Assembly (NCBI RefSeq): GCF_015547515.1
Contig: NZ_JADMVE010000001.1
Coordinates: forward strand, 806,406-870,405
Length of the DNA stretch: 64,000 nucleotides
Direction of reading: 5' to 3'
DNA from: Eubacterium sp. 1001713B170207_170306_E7
Lineage (GTDB): Bacteria > Bacillota > Clostridia > Eubacteriales > Eubacteriaceae
The position numbers and the translations under genes were made by a program. This document shows positions 32,621-43,138 of this stretch, in pieces; the stretch's first letter is position 1, and every line of letters begins with the position of its first letter. The notes beneath the pieces were generated by a model. That model searched no databases and was not told the origin of the DNA. It was given only the letters and a program-made list of their open reading frames with translations.

Positions 32621-32650
32621 AAAAACGGCCGGAGTAATCCGGTCGTTTTT
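32621..32650 (+). terminator. Terminator of the small transcript
   Basis: AAAAACGGCCGG pairs with CCGGTCGTTTTT (one G-U) around AGTAAT. It lies just before the stop of the convergent DUF1835 gene and may serve both strands. Confidence 0.85.
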
Positions 32651-32657
32651 ACGTTGC

Positions 32658-33527
32658 TCAGGCTTTTCGCCGCATCATTCCGCTATAGGGATTTTCTCCC
32701 TCTGGCGGAGCAATCTCTACAAGCTCTCCGGCGTTCACCATGGCCTGCAGCCGCATCAACAGCCACTGTGCGCTCACGCCCGGAACGCGGGCCAGGGTTC
32801 CTCCGATGGCAAAAGCTGCCATGAAATCGCCATCGGGTATATTGGCCCGGAGGACCGCGTCATAGAAATTCGCCCGGACGCTCATAACACGGCCGTTTAC
32901 CACTGCGCGCAGAGGGGCGTTTTCTTTGACAAGCTGTTCCCACAGCGCTGCGCTGGCTTCTCTCTGGACTGGGGTGACAGGCTCTTCAAGCTGTGCAAGG
33001 GTACCAAAGTCCTCGGGTAAAATCTCACCGGTGCTCAGGTATTGGCGGGCTTTACCGTCAAATACAGTCTGACGTGAGACAAATACCGCAGACAGGTGGA
33101 CTGGGCTCTCTCTTAAAAAATAGCAGATAAAAAGAAATTCGCAGACATCACCGGGATTGTTCTCGGACAGCCAGACACGGATGGGCTCAAGGGTTTCTGC
33201 GGCTCTTTCCAGACGGTCCAGGGTTTTTCGGTTCAGCGCTGCGATTTCCTCAGCCACGCCGGGCGTGCCGCCGTACAGGATTTTCAGTACGGAAAACCGG
33301 GTACCGCCTTTTGTTTCAGCGTTGTCAAGCTCTCCGATATCCAGAGACTGCCACAGGGGGGCCACATCCCCGGGGCTGCCGTCAAGGGATAGCCCGGGCC
33401 AATGGGTAGGTGTGGTATGATCCCTACCACGCAGCATTGACGCTTCCTTTATCTCTTGGCCATGTTTCATGGACTTTGCGCAGCTCAGACTTGCTGCGGA
33501 GCTGTTTCCAAAGATAAGCTCAATCAT
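32658..33527 (-). CDS. DUF1835/DUF3658 domain protein
   Basis: 289 residues from ATG 33527. The N-terminal DUF1835 segment (MIELIFGNSSAASLSCA) and a C-terminal DUF3658-like segment (about 185-260; ASAALWEQLVKENAPLRAVVNGRV) match the two-domain family. Function unknown; the proteins are soluble and frequent in Firmicutes. Its start overlaps the nitrilase stop by 4 bp (ATGA), so the two are cotranslated. Confidence 0.75.
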   Translation of the reverse strand: MIELIFGNSSAASLSCAKSMKHGQEIKEASMLRGRDHTTPTHWPGLSLDGSPGDVAPLWQSLDIGELDNAETKGGTRFSVLKILYGGTPGVAEEIAALNRKTLDRLERAAETLEPIRVWLSENNPGDVCEFLFICYFLRESPVHLSAVFVSRQTVFDGKARQYLSTGEILPEDFGTLAQLEEPVTPVQREASAALWEQLVKENAPLRAVVNGRVMSVRANFYDAVLRANIPDGDFMAAFAIGGTLARVPGVSAQWLLMRLQAMVNAGELVEIAPPEGENPYSGMMRRKA

Positions 33528-34348
33528 TTCAGTTCCTCCAGCCTGTACAAATCCGCCCTTCTGGCGGACAAAATCGGCAGCTGCTCCCGCGCCTCGGTAA
33601 CGACACGGGTGTCGATTTCAGCGCTCACGGTCCCTGGTTTTTCGTCAAGACCGGCGGCTATGCGGCCCCAGGGATCAACGATACAGGAGTGGCCCCAGGA
33701 AAAATACTTGGCGTTCATATCCCTTGCGGAGGAGCAGGCCGCGAGATAGAGCTGGTTGTCTACGGCCCGGGAACGCAGGGCCAGCTCCCAGTGCATGGGG
33801 CCGGTGGTCATGTTAAAGGCCGCGGGAAGCACCACCAGCCTTGCGCCGCGGTCGGCCATGATACGAAATTGCTCAGGAAAGCGGACGTCAAAGCAGACGG
33901 CCACGCCCACCGGGCCAAAGGATGTGTCCACAACGGTAAGGGTATCGCCAGCAGTTAAAACATTGGACTCTTTAAAGGAGATTCCGTTCTTGACATCAAC
34001 ATCAAAGAGGTGCACCTTTCGGTGCCGTCCAAGCAGGCTGCCGTCCGGACCAAACACGAAACAGGAGTTATAGATATGCCCGTCCTCCTTTTCCGGGATG
34101 GAGCCGGCAAAGAGGGTGATGCTGAGCTCTCTGGCCAGGGCGGCCATGCGGGCATTGGCCGGCCCGTCCGCCGGCTCGGCCGCGGCCACAAAATCACTCC
34201 CCGCGTAGGGGCAGGTATACATTTCAGGCAGCAGCACCATTTCGGCGCCGTCTTTCACAGCGGCCCGGACCATTTTTTCAGCAGTGTTCAGATTGTTTTC
34301 TTTATCGGCCGTCAGGGGCATCTGGCAGCAGGCAAGCTTCATTTTCAT
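33524..34348 (-). CDS. Carbon-nitrogen hydrolase (nitrilase superfamily, omega-amidase-like)
   Basis: 274 residues from ATG 34348. The catalytic triad Glu42 (LLPEMYTCPYAG), Lys near 115 (HRKVHLFDVD) and Cys near 152 (GVAVCFDVRFPE) is present. The DVDVKNG... VNL-like pattern places it near Nit2/omega-amidases that hydrolyse alpha-ketoglutaramate or similar amides. The substrate is not certain. It is followed, with 4 bp overlap, by the DUF1835 gene. Confidence 0.9.
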   Translation of the reverse strand: MKMKLACCQMPLTADKENNLNTAEKMVRAAVKDGAEMVLLPEMYTCPYAGSDFVAAAEPADGPANARMAALARELSITLFAGSIPEKEDGHIYNSCFVFGPDGSLLGRHRKVHLFDVDVKNGISFKESNVLTAGDTLTVVDTSFGPVGVAVCFDVRFPEQFRIMADRGARLVVLPAAFNMTTGPMHWELALRSRAVDNQLYLAACSSARDMNAKYFSWGHSCIVDPWGRIAAGLDEKPGTVSAEIDTRVVTEAREQLPILSARRADLYRLEELK

Positions 34349-34487
34349 GGGAAACCTCCGGTTTCTTTTTTCTTTTACAGTGTTCTGTTTATTATATCTG
34401 AAAAGACTGAAAGAAGTTTTTAATCGCTTAGGGAAAACTTCAATTAATTGTAACCCTTTCCTAATTTAAATAGTTCCAAATAAAACT

Positions 34488-34516
34488 TTGATAAATTCTT
34501 GAAGATTTGTTATAAT
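34488..34516 (+). promoter_or_regulatory. Promoter of the FGGY kinase-activase operon
   Basis: TTGATA (34488-34493) and TATAAT (34511-34516) spaced 17 bp, with a 60-nt leader. The 34349-34487 stretch shows no gene. Confidence 0.75.
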
Positions 34517-34577
34517 AGTGGTCGTTTAAGAAGTAATATATAATAAATAAGTAGAAATTTGATTTTGAGGTTAGGGT

Positions 34578-36125
34578 TTGGAGAAAGAATTAGTTTTAAC
34601 CATTGATTGTGGCACCCAGGGCATTCGGGCCATTGTGTTTGACAAAACGGGCCGGGCGCTGGCAAAAACCGAGAAAAGGTTTGAGGGCTACTACTCAAAG
34701 AAGCCGCATTACGTGGAGGCGCCGCCTGCCATGTTCTGGGAAGATCTGGCCGCAGTCACCCTGGAGATGAAACGCCGTTATCCTGAATACACCGGGGCGC
34801 TTTCGGGTATGAATATCGCGGTGCAGCGCGATACCGCCACCATTGTGGACGAGAAAGGCGAGGGACTGCGGGATTTCATCAGCTGGATGGACCGGCGGAC
34901 CCTGGAGAAGCCGCTTACGATTCCGCAGCCTTACCGCTTTGCTTTCTGGATAGCGGGCAAAAAGGCCTTTACAGAGAGCTTTAACACCGGCACCCACGCG
35001 CACTGGATCAAGGTGCACGAGCCGGAGCTGTGGAGCGCCGCGGATAAATATATTTTTCTTTCAACTTACCTGATCAATAAACTGACCGGCCGGATGGTGG
35101 ACGCGACCTCCAATATCGCGGGACACTTTCCCTTTGATTTCAAACATAAGAAATGGTGCGGTCCTTACGAAATCAAGCGCCAGATCATTCAGATCGAGCG
35201 CGAAAAGCTTTGTGACCTGGTGGATTCCTGCCAGGTCATCGGTGTCCTTACCCGTGAGGCCGCCGAAAAGACAGGCCTGCCTGAGGGACTGCCCCTCGTT
35301 GGCTCCGGCACCGACAAGGGCTGTGAGACCATTGGCGTGGGCTGTGTGCACGAGGGCTGCGCCAGCGTATCGCTCGGCACCCAGTCCACAGTGGAGACGA
35401 CCAGCAGCCGTTATTATGAGCTGGTCCCTTTTTATCCGCCCTTCCCGGGGGTAGACCCAGAGACCTATAACCCAGAGATCACGGTTTACCACGGCTTCTG
35501 GATGATCAACTGGTTTGTCGAAACCTTTGCGGAAAAAGAGCGGGAGGACTGCGCAAAACGGGGTGAGGACCTGTTTGATTTTCTGAACGGGAAACTGCCC
35601 ACCGTGCCCGCGGGATCCGGCGGGCTGGTATTGCAGCCCTACTGGGGACAGGAGTCCTTTAAGCCTGAGGCAAAGGGCTCGATTATCGGCTTCAGCGAGC
35701 GCCACACCAAATACCATATTTACCGCAGCATCATCGAGGGGCTGGCCTTCGCGCTTCTGGAGGGTCTTGAGACCATCGAGAAAAAATCCGGCGTGCGGGT
35801 GGAAACCATCGGCCTGTCCGGCGGCGGCTCCCGCAGCGACAACATTGCCCAGATCATGGCCAATGTTTTTGGCCGGGAGGTCTACCGGGTCCAGACCTTT
35901 GAGACCACCGGGCTCGGCGGCGCCATGGCCACCTATGTCGGCCTGGGCGTTTACCCGGACCTCGAAGCGGCCGGGGAAAGGATGGTGCGGAAATCGCGCT
36001 GTTTTACGCCTGATCCCGAAGAAAACAAACAGTACACAGATATTTACCGTGAAGTGTATAAAAAGGCGTATAAGCGGTATAAACCGCTTTTTAAAAGGCT
36101 GCAGAAAATAGAGAACATGCAGTAA
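34578..36125 (+). CDS. FGGY-family carbohydrate kinase
   Basis: 515 residues from TTG 34578 with a weak ribosome site. N-terminal phosphate-binding motif VLTIDCGTQGIRAIVFD, and C-terminal FGGY-type segment (GLSGGGSRSDNIAQIMANVFGREVYRV, about 415-441) identify it. Members phosphorylate xylulose, glycerol, gluconate or related sugars with ATP; the specific substrate is unknown. It is followed 49 bp later by the huge dehydratase activase, a surprising partner, since both share the actin/hexokinase (ASKHA) fold but not a known pathway. Confidence 0.9.
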   Translation: MEKELVLTIDCGTQGIRAIVFDKTGRALAKTEKRFEGYYSKKPHYVEAPPAMFWEDLAAVTLEMKRRYPEYTGALSGMNIAVQRDTATIVDEKGEGLRDFISWMDRRTLEKPLTIPQPYRFAFWIAGKKAFTESFNTGTHAHWIKVHEPELWSAADKYIFLSTYLINKLTGRMVDATSNIAGHFPFDFKHKKWCGPYEIKRQIIQIEREKLCDLVDSCQVIGVLTREAAEKTGLPEGLPLVGSGTDKGCETIGVGCVHEGCASVSLGTQSTVETTSSRYYELVPFYPPFPGVDPETYNPEITVYHGFWMINWFVETFAEKEREDCAKRGEDLFDFLNGKLPTVPAGSGGLVLQPYWGQESFKPEAKGSIIGFSERHTKYHIYRSIIEGLAFALLEGLETIEKKSGVRVETIGLSGGGSRSDNIAQIMANVFGREVYRVQTFETTGLGGAMATYVGLGVYPDLEAAGERMVRKSRCFTPDPEENKQYTDIYREVYKKAYKRYKPLFKRLQKIENMQ

Positions 36126-36174
36126 CCGACATTCCTGACAATGATTGATGATTAATAAAAATGAGGCATAATAC

Positions 36175-39100
36175 ATGAACAAAACTTATAAAATGGGCCT
36201 TGACGTAGGCTCAACCACCATCAAAGTGGTGGTGATGGATGAGAACGACACGATTATTTACAAAGAATACCGCCGCCACCTGTCCAACATCAAGCTGATT
36301 ATGGCGGAGCTCTTAAAGGAAACCTTTGAGGCGGTGGGGGACATTACCACCAGGGTCTGTGTGACCGGCTCCGGCGGGCTGATGATCTCAAAATGGCTGG
36401 ACATCCCTTTTATCCAGGAGGTTGTGTCGGGAACCGTGGCTGTTGAGCGCCTGATTCCAGAGACGGACTGCGCCATTGAGCTGGGCGGCGAGGACGCCAA
36501 GATCACCTTCTTTGAGGGCAATATTGAGCAGCGGATGAACGGTACCTGCGCGGGCGGTACCGGGGCGTTTATCGATCAGATGGCGACCCTGCTCAAAACC
36601 GACGCCACCGGCCTTAACGAGCTGGCGAAAACGCACCAGACCATTTATCCCATCGCTTCGCGCTGCGGGGTATTCTCCAAAACGGACATACAGCCCCTGC
36701 TTAACGAGGGCGCTGCCAAGGAGGACATCGCAGCCTCGATTTTTCAGGCGGTGGTCAACCAGACCATCAGCGGACTGGCCTGCGGGCATCCGATCCGCGG
36801 AAATGTCGCCTTTTTAGGCGGGCCGCTGTTCTTCCTGTCTGAGCTCAGACAGCGTTTTATCGAAACGCTGAAGCTGACGCCGGAGCAGGTAATCTTTCCT
36901 GAGGGCTCCAACCTGTTTGTGGCTGTGGGCTCAGCCTACTCCTCGGAAAAATACGATACCCTGCCGCTCTCTGAGCTGGTTACACGGGTACAGAACACGG
37001 ACGGAGCAGGTGACAGCGAGGTCGGCCGGCTCGATCCACTCTTTAAAGACCCGGATGAGCTGGACCGCTTTTTATCCCGCCACCAGAAACACCGCGTGGA
37101 ACGGGGAAGCCTTGAAGACTATACCGGGACATGCTTTTTAGGGATCGATGTGGGCTCCACGACCACCAAGGCGGTGCTGATCGGCCGTGAGGGTGAGCTT
37201 TTATACAACTACTACGGCAGCAATGAGGGCAGCCCGCTCAACCAGGCCATCAAGATTGTGGAGGATGTTTACAACAAGCTGCCCGACGGCGCGGTCATCG
37301 GCAAATCCGCGGTCACCGGCTATGGTGAGGGACTGATCAAGACGGCGCTCAAGGTGGATATCGGCGAGATTGAGACCATTGCCCATTACAAGGGCGCGAA
37401 GTATTTTATGCCCAAGGTCGATTTCATTCTGGACATCGGCGGTCAGGACATGAAGTGCATGAAGATAAGAAACGGCACCATTGACAGCATTATCCTCAAC
37501 GAGGCCTGCTCATCGGGCTGCGGTTCCTTCCTCGAGACCTTTGCAAAATCCTTAAACCTGGGCATGGAGGCCTTTGTATCTCAGGCGCTGCTGGCTGAAA
37601 AGCCCGTGGATCTGGGAACCCGCTGTACGGTTTTCATGAATTCCAAGGTTAAGCAGGCCCAGAAGGAAGGGGCCGAGGTCGGGGAAATTTCCGCCGGCTT
37701 GTCTTATTCGGTTATCAAGAATGCACTGCAGAAGGTAATCAAGGTGCACAACCCCAAGGATCTGGGTGAGAACATCATCGTCCAGGGCGGCACCTTTAAC
37801 AATAACGCGGTGCTGCGCGCTTTTGAAAAGATCACGGATAAGGACGTGGTGCGGCCCGACATCGCCGGACTCATGGGCGCCTTTGGCGCAGCCCTGATCG
37901 CCCGGGAAAATTATACCGAGGGAGACCGGAGCACCCTTCTGAATCTGGACAAGCTCTACAGCTTTGAGGTTGAGGTCAGCCACCGCCGCTGCGGCGGGTG
38001 CAGCAACAACTGTCTGCTCACAATCAACCGCTTCAATGACGGCAGCCGCCACATTACCGGTAACCGCTGTGAGATCGGGGCGGGTGAGGGACGCAAGAAC
38101 AAGGATCTGCCCAACCTGTACCAGTATAAATACAAGCGCGTTTTCGATTACCAGCCGCTGCCCACCAACCAGGCGTCCCGCGGTGCGATCGGGATACCGC
38201 GCGTGCTCAACCAGTATGAGAATTACCCCTTCTGGTTTATCTTCCTGACCAGCCTCGGCTACCGGGTCGAGCTGTCCGAGGAGTCGAACCGCAAGGTTTA
38301 TGAAAAGGGCATGGCCAGTATCCCGTCCGAATCGGTCTGCTATCCGGCCAAGCTGGTGCACGGCCATATCCAGGACCTGATCGACCGGGGCATCACCACC
38401 ATTTTCTATCCCTGCATTCCTTATGAGGAACGGGAATTTGAAAAGGTGGATAACTGGTACAACTGCCCGATTGTCATGTCCTACCCGGAAACCATCAAGC
38501 ACAATATGGAATCCCTGAATGATCACGGCGTGACCTTCCTGAATCCTTTCATCGCGCTGGACGACCATAAACGCCTGGAGGAACGGCTCATTGAAATCTT
38601 TGGTGAGCTGGGCATTCCAAAGGAGGAAATCAGCGTCGCGCTCAAGCTGGCCCTGGGCGAAAAGGACCGCTTCCGGGACGACATGCGCGCAAAGGGCGAG
38701 GAAACCATCGAATGGCTGAAGAAGAACAATAAAAAAGGCGTCGTGCTGGCCGGACGCCCATACCATATCGACCCTGAGATCAACCACGGCCTTGACAATA
38801 TCATCACCAGCCTGGGCATGGCGGTGCTCACAGAGGATGCCATCGCCCATCTGGCCACGGACCTTGACGAGGAAAACTTCCGCGTGCTGGACCAGTGGAA
38901 ATACCACAGCCGTCTGTACAAGGCGGCAGAGGTGGTCGCGCAGTATGATTTTCTGGAGCTGGTGCAGCTGACCTCCTTTGGCTGCGGCCTGGATGCGGTC
39001 ACCTCCGAACAGACTCAGGAAATTCTGGAAAGCAAGGGCAATATCTATACCCTTATCAAAATCGACGAGGTCAACAACCTGGGCGCGGTCCGTATCCGTA

Positions 39101-40404
39101 TGCGCTCATTAAAGGCGGCCATGGAGGAACGTGAAAAGAACCATGTCAAGCTCCCCTGCCAGCAGCTGCCTGAAAAGGTGGTATTCACCAAGGAAATGCG
39201 AAAACGCCACACGCTTCTGGCACCCCAGATGTCACCCATTCACTTTGAGTTTATCGCGGACGCCATGGCCACCAGCGGCTACAACGTCGAGGTGCTGCCG
39301 AGTGTGGACGAAAAGGCTGTGGACGAAGGGCTGACCTATGTCAACAATGACGCCTGCTATCCGACCATCATCACCACCGGGCAGATCATGGCGGCGCTGA
39401 AATCCGGCAAGTATGACCTGGACAACGTATCCGTACTCATGACCCAGACCGGCGGCCCCTGCCGTGCCTCCAACTATGTGGGCTTTATCCGCAAGGCGCT
39501 TAAGGAAGCGGGTATGGAGCAGATACCGGTTATCTCCCTGAACCTGGTGGGGCTGGAGGATAACCCGGGCTTTAAGATCACACCCGGGCTGGCCAACCGC
39601 GCCCTGATCGGCATGGTCTACGGCGACCTGTTCCAGCGTGTGCTTTACGCCACCAAGCCCTACGAGCAGGTGCCCGGCTCGGCCGTGGCCCTGTACAATA
39701 AGTGGAAGGAGCGGGTCAAAATTGATATCCGCAAGCCAAAATGGTCGGTCTTTAAACGCAACGTAGCCCAGATCGTCGAGGATTTTGACCGGCTGCCGAG
39801 AATTGAGAAAAAGCTCCCGAAGGTCGCCATCGTCGGGGAGATTCTGGTCAAGTACCACCCGACCGCCAATAACAACCTCATCGAGGTGCTGGAAAACGAA
39901 GGCGCTGAGGTGGTGGTGCCGGATCTTATTGACTTCTTCCTGTACTGCTGCTATAACGCCATTTACAAATACGACGAGCTGTCTGGCAGCAAATCCGGCA
40001 AGACAGCCGGAGTGGCCGGGATTAAACTGCTTGAAATGTACCGGCGGAACATGAAAAAGGCTCTGGATAAAAGCCGCCATTTCCACGCGCCGTCTACCAT
40101 TTACAAAAAAGCGGAAAAAGCCAGTGAGCTCATCGCGCTGGGGAACCAGGGCGGGGAAGGCTGGTTCCTGACCGCTGAAATGATGGAGCTTATCGAGTCG
40201 GGCGTCGAAAACATCGTCTGCGTACAGCCCTTTGCCTGCCTGCCCAATCACGTCATGGGCAAGGGAATGATCAAGCCGATCCGCAAGCGCTATCCGAAGG
40301 CCAATATTGCTCCCATCGATTATGACCCCGGCGCTTCCGAGGTCAATCAGATTAACCGGATTAAGCTGATGATGGAAACCGCCAATAAAAATCTTGGAAT
40401 CTGA
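36175..40404 (+). CDS. 2-hydroxyacyl-CoA dehydratase activase-like multidomain protein (BadF/BadG x2, DUF2229, HgdB-like)
   Basis: 1409 residues from ATG 36175 behind TGAGG. Two ASKHA ATPase repeats: residues 1-290 ([13 protein letters not shown]) and about 319-575 ([15 protein letters not shown]). Each retains the cluster-Cys regions (CAGGTGAF and [15 protein letters not shown] and TRCTVF) of HgdC-type activases, which use ATP to push an electron from a 4Fe-4S cluster into dehydratases or benzoyl-CoA-type reductases. A CGGCSNNC motif near 607 and DUF2229 follow, then an HgdB-like region (about 1000-1400; [12 protein letters not shown]). No dehydratase genes adjoin. Substrate unknown. Confidence 0.92.
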   Translation: MNKTYKMGLDVGSTTIKVVVMDENDTIIYKEYRRHLSNIKLIMAELLKETFEAVGDITTRVCVTGSGGLMISKWLDIPFIQEVVSGTVAVERLIPETDCAIELGGEDAKITFFEGNIEQRMNGTCAGGTGAFIDQMATLLKTDATGLNELAKTHQTIYPIASRCGVFSKTDIQPLLNEGAAKEDIAASIFQAVVNQTISGLACGHPIRGNVAFLGGPLFFLSELRQRFIETLKLTPEQVIFPEGSNLFVAVGSAYSSEKYDTLPLSELVTRVQNTDGAGDSEVGRLDPLFKDPDELDRFLSRHQKHRVERGSLEDYTGTCFLGIDVGSTTTKAVLIGREGELLYNYYGSNEGSPLNQAIKIVEDVYNKLPDGAVIGKSAVTGYGEGLIKTALKVDIGEIETIAHYKGAKYFMPKVDFILDIGGQDMKCMKIRNGTIDSIILNEACSSGCGSFLETFAKSLNLGMEAFVSQALLAEKPVDLGTRCTVFMNSKVKQAQKEGAEVGEISAGLSYSVIKNALQKVIKVHNPKDLGENIIVQGGTFNNNAVLRAFEKITDKDVVRPDIAGLMGAFGAALIARENYTEGDRSTLLNLDKLYSFEVEVSHRRCGGCSNNCLLTINRFNDGSRHITGNRCEIGAGEGRKNKDLPNLYQYKYKRVFDYQPLPTNQASRGAIGIPRVLNQYENYPFWFIFLTSLGYRVELSEESNRKVYEKGMASIPSESVCYPAKLVHGHIQDLIDRGITTIFYPCIPYEEREFEKVDNWYNCPIVMSYPETIKHNMESLNDHGVTFLNPFIALDDHKRLEERLIEIFGELGIPKEEISVALKLALGEKDRFRDDMRAKGEETIEWLKKNNKKGVVLAGRPYHIDPEINHGLDNIITSLGMAVLTEDAIAHLATDLDEENFRVLDQWKYHSRLYKAAEVVAQYDFLELVQLTSFGCGLDAVTSEQTQEILESKGNIYTLIKIDEVNNLGAVRIRMRSLKAAMEEREKNHVKLPCQQLPEKVVFTKEMRKRHTLLAPQMSPIHFEFIADAMATSGYNVEVLPSVDEKAVDEGLTYVNNDACYPTIITTGQIMAALKSGKYDLDNVSVLMTQTGGPCRASNYVGFIRKALKEAGMEQIPVISLNLVGLEDNPGFKITPGLANRALIGMVYGDLFQRVLYATKPYEQVPGSAVALYNKWKERVKIDIRKPKWSVFKRNVAQIVEDFDRLPRIEKKLPKVAIVGEILVKYHPTANNNLIEVLENEGAEVVVPDLIDFFLYCCYNAIYKYDELSGSKSGKTAGVAGIKLLEMYRRNMKKALDKSRHFHAPSTIYKKAEKASELIALGNQGGEGWFLTAEMMELIESGVENIVCVQPFACLPNHVMGKGMIKPIRKRYPKANIAPIDYDPGASEVNQINRIKLMMETANKNLGI

Positions 40405-40434
40405 CAGGGGCGGAAAAGTCCCTCGAAAGCTAAG

Positions 40435-40480
40435 AAAAACCTGTAAAACAGAGGCATTCTGTTCACAGGTTTTTCTTTTT
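40435..40480 (+). terminator. Terminator after the activase gene
   Basis: AAAAACCTGT and ACAGGTTTTT around an inner ACAG/CTGT stem, followed by T-rich sequence. Confidence 0.88.
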
Positions 40481-40533
40481 ATTTATCTCATTTCACAAAT
40501 TAAAATCTGCAAACGATATTGCAAAAATTGACC

Positions 40534-40562
40534 TTGCAAGTTGGGATCAATAATCCTATAAT
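40534..40562 (+). promoter_or_regulatory. Promoter of a possible orphan small RNA
   Basis: TTGCAA (40534-40539) and TATAAT (40557-40562) spaced 17 bp, with no gene following until 41192. Confidence 0.5.
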
Positions 40563-40568
40563 AAAGAC

Positions 40569-40661
40569 ATCACATATAATCCTTTTTCCTTTAGAATTAC
40601 TCCCCTTTTTCTATAGGAAACCGGGCGGAGACCTTTTACGGGTCTCCGCTTTTCTTTTTTT
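40569..40661 (+). ncRNA. Candidate small RNA ending in a terminator
   Basis: From the putative start to a terminator (GCGGAGACC, loop TTTTACG, GGTCTCCGC, then TTTTCTTTTTT) gives about 93 nt with no convincing frame. It may be a regulatory RNA. From 40665 to 40964 no gene is supported; a small GCCC/GGGC hairpin with five T lies at about 40790-40806 and the palindrome copy 8 at 40890. Confidence 0.4.
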
Positions 40662-40889
40662 GTTTTCCGGCAGTGCAGAACACGACTCCGTTATCATAAT
40701 ACCTATGATGGCCGTATTTTTCATTTTAAGCCGGAAAAACAGCCGGAAAAACGTTCGCTTCAACTTGGACATGCCTGTAAAGATAAAACCGCCCTGCGGG
40801 CTTTTTCGGGTCATACCCTTGACCGCTCTGAGCAAGACGCTCAATGAGGGACATGGGCAGGAACATCCGGCTGCGGCGCAGGCGGCAGG

Positions 40890-40919
40890 GGAGCACGGCA
40901 CATTTTTGCGCTGTGCTCC
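40890..40919. repeat. Dispersed palindrome copy 8
   Basis: GGAGCACGGC pairs with GCTGTGCTCC (one G-U) around ACATTTTTGC. No T-tract follows; it lies 46 bp from the stop of the convergent YozE gene. Confidence 0.85.
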
Positions 40920-40964
40920 GGGCAAAAAAATAAACCCGTCTTTAAAAGACAGGTTCTGTTTGGT

Positions 40965-41186
40965 TTAGTTGTCTCCCTTAGTAAAAAGCGCGTAGGCGTC
41001 GCTCATCACCTTCAAAGCTTCCTCACTGGCGCCCTGGCTCTCAATATAGCTGATAAAATCATCGGCTGAGCCGTCGTCCGGAAAGCTTTTATCCCCGGCT
41101 ACATCCTTTGCAAGATCACCAAAATATGACGCGTCACCGGAGTATCTGGCACAGAGCCACTCTTTAAATAATATTTTTTCGCCCAT
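40965..41186 (-). CDS. YozE family (SAM-like fold) protein
   Basis: 73 residues. ATG 41186 is chosen with GGGGG 8 bases upstream; the reading from TTG 41192 leaves no room for the ribosome site. The pattern FKEWLCARYSGDASYFGDLAKDVAGDKSFPDDGSADDFISYIE is the YozE_SAM_like fold, found in Firmicutes and of unknown function. No signal or membrane segment. Confidence 0.82.
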   Translation of the reverse strand: MGEKILFKEWLCARYSGDASYFGDLAKDVAGDKSFPDDGSADDFISYIESQGASEEALKVMSDAYALFTKGDN

Positions 41187-41266
41187 TTTCAAGCCCCCTT
41201 TTTTCTTTATTATAACATATCTGTAAACGTCTTGCTTGAAAAAATCCTTTTATTAAGGGTAAAAAA

Positions 41267-41303
41267 ATGGAGAAGTCAGAGCAGAAAGCTCTGGCTTCTC
41301 CAT
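41267..41303 (-). terminator. Terminator of the NhaC gene
   Basis: ATGGAGAAG, CAGAGC arms and complements form an 18-bp near-perfect stem (one mismatch) around AGAA or a similar loop, with a T7 tract on the minus strand. Confidence 0.88.
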
Positions 41304-41321
41304 AGGGTTTAAAGACTGGTT

Positions 41322-42887
41322 TTAAACCTCCGGTTCCGCAGTCACGTCGGTTCTGTCCAGCTTTCTGCTGGAAAGACGGTGAAGCACGAACAGGGTAACG
41401 CCCAGCAGAATGATGCCAGTGCCGAGTGTCAGGGCAATGTTGCCGTATGAGAACCCGGCGACAATGTAGCCGACAAAGCAGCACGCCGCTACCAGGCAGG
41501 CATAGGGCATCTGAGTGGCCACATGCTTAATATGGTCGCAGCCCGCGCCGGTAGAAGACAGGATGGTGGTATCAGAGATCGGCGAGCAGTGATCACCGAA
41601 AACAGAGCCTGCCAGCGTGGCGGACAGGGTAACGACCATCAGCTCCGGTGCGGATGCCTGACAGATGAATACGACGATTGGGATAAAAATCCCAAAGGTT
41701 CCCCAGGCAGTACCGATCGAGAAGGACAGGCCGGCAGCCACCAGGAATACGATGGCCGGAATCAGGCCCATTGGCAGGTGGCTGGCTTCTACCAGCTGGC
41801 CAACGTAGATACCGGTACCCAGGTAATCCTGGCATAAGGAACCGATGGTCCATGCCAGTGTCAGGATAATGTAAGCCGGCACCATGCTCTTAACGCCTTC
41901 GCCGATGCCGCCCATGAATTCCTTAAAGGTCACAAGCTTTCTCGGGATAAACAGCAGGAAGGTTACGACGAGCGCCCAGAAGCCGCCCAGTACCAGGGCT
42001 GCAGAAGCGTCGCAGTTCCCAAAGGCTTCGCCGATGCTCAGGCCTTCGCCGGCCCAGTAGCCGCCGTTCCACAGCATGGAAATGATTGAGAACACAATCA
42101 GCGCGCCGATGGGGATGATCAGATCCCAGACGGTTCCTTTGTCGGAGACCTCCTGGTTGCTCTCCATATCGTCCGCGACAGCGCCCAGGTCACCTTCTTT
42201 CTCAGCTTTGTATTCTTCCTTGGCCATGGGCCCGAATTCCAGATTGGTTGCGGCCAGCGCCAGTACCATGATAATGGATAAAATAGCGTAAAGATTGTAT
42301 GGGATGGTCGCGAAGAATGCCTGTAATTCATTGGTGAAGGCTCCGGTTTCATACAAGGTTGATCCAACCGCTGCCGCCCAGCTTGAAATCGGGGCGATAA
42401 TGCAGACCGGCGCCGCGGTGGCGTCGATGATGTAGGCCAGCTTTGCACGGGATACATTGTACTTGTCCGTAACGGGTTTCATAACCGTACCGACCGTTAA
42501 GCAGTTGAAGTAGTCGTCGATGAAAATCAGCATTCCCAGAAAGCTGGTTGCCAGCTGTGCGCTTCTTTTGCTTTTCAGCTTGGTTGAGGCCCAGTTCCCG
42601 TAGGCTTTTGAGCCCCCGGCCATGGTGACCACATAAACCAGCGCCCCCAGCAGGGCCAAAAAGAGAATGATGTTAAACTTGCCAGGCGAACCAACGGTCT
42701 CAGCAGTAACGCCAAAGGCTACGCTGCTCATCTCGATGATGCCGCCGCCTGTGTTTAACGCGTAGATAAGTCCCCCTGAAAGTATTCCGATTAACAACGA
42801 TGAAATAACTTCTTTGGTGCATAACGCCAGAACGATCGCGATGATCGGTGGTAACAGCGATAAGAAACCAACATCGATTGTTTCCAT
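41322..42887 (-). CDS. nhaC: Na+/H+ antiporter, NhaC family
   Basis: 521 residues from ATG 42887 behind AGGAGG, with about 12 to 14 membrane helices. Conserved parts include LFIDDYFNCLTVGTVMKPV, FSIGTAWGTFGIFIPI and the SVFGDHCSPISDTTILSSTGAGCDHIKH segment, all characteristic of the NhaC antiporter family. It exchanges Na+ and H+ or acts as an amino-acid/H+ antiporter in the membrane. Monocistronic; a divergent ABC exporter starts about 250 bp away. Confidence 0.9.
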   Translation of the reverse strand: METIDVGFLSLLPPIIAIVLALCTKEVISSLLIGILSGGLIYALNTGGGIIEMSSVAFGVTAETVGSPGKFNIILFLALLGALVYVVTMAGGSKAYGNWASTKLKSKRSAQLATSFLGMLIFIDDYFNCLTVGTVMKPVTDKYNVSRAKLAYIIDATAAPVCIIAPISSWAAAVGSTLYETGAFTNELQAFFATIPYNLYAILSIIMVLALAATNLEFGPMAKEEYKAEKEGDLGAVADDMESNQEVSDKGTVWDLIIPIGALIVFSIISMLWNGGYWAGEGLSIGEAFGNCDASAALVLGGFWALVVTFLLFIPRKLVTFKEFMGGIGEGVKSMVPAYIILTLAWTIGSLCQDYLGTGIYVGQLVEASHLPMGLIPAIVFLVAAGLSFSIGTAWGTFGIFIPIVVFICQASAPELMVVTLSATLAGSVFGDHCSPISDTTILSSTGAGCDHIKHVATQMPYACLVAACCFVGYIVAGFSYGNIALTLGTGIILLGVTLFVLHRLSSRKLDRTDVTAEPEV

Positions 42888-43138
42888 AAATACTCCTCCT
42901 TATTTTTTTATATTTGCTTCCACAAACAAGCCAATTTTAACACAAAATTAATGCAAATTAAAGGAAATAAATAGAATATGGTCTTTTAGGGCTCAAAAAA
43001 TTTTTGCAATCAATAAAGCTGCGCCTGTTACAAACATAAAAATGCTTTGAAAAGCGGAATAACGGATTTGCTTTTACCCGCTTGACGCTTTTTTTATGCT
43101 ACAATAGAGACATCTGAAATTAAAAGGCAGGAATTACC

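Noticed and set aside
40611-40925. Antisense frame of 104 residues in the same gap.
   Set aside because: Proline/Cys-rich low-complexity sequence, no ribosome site, and crosses the same terminator and palindrome.
40519-40968. 149-residue open frame in the gap after the activase gene.
   Set aside because: It starts within the promoter region, passes through a strong terminator and palindrome copy 8, and shows no domain. Considered chance.
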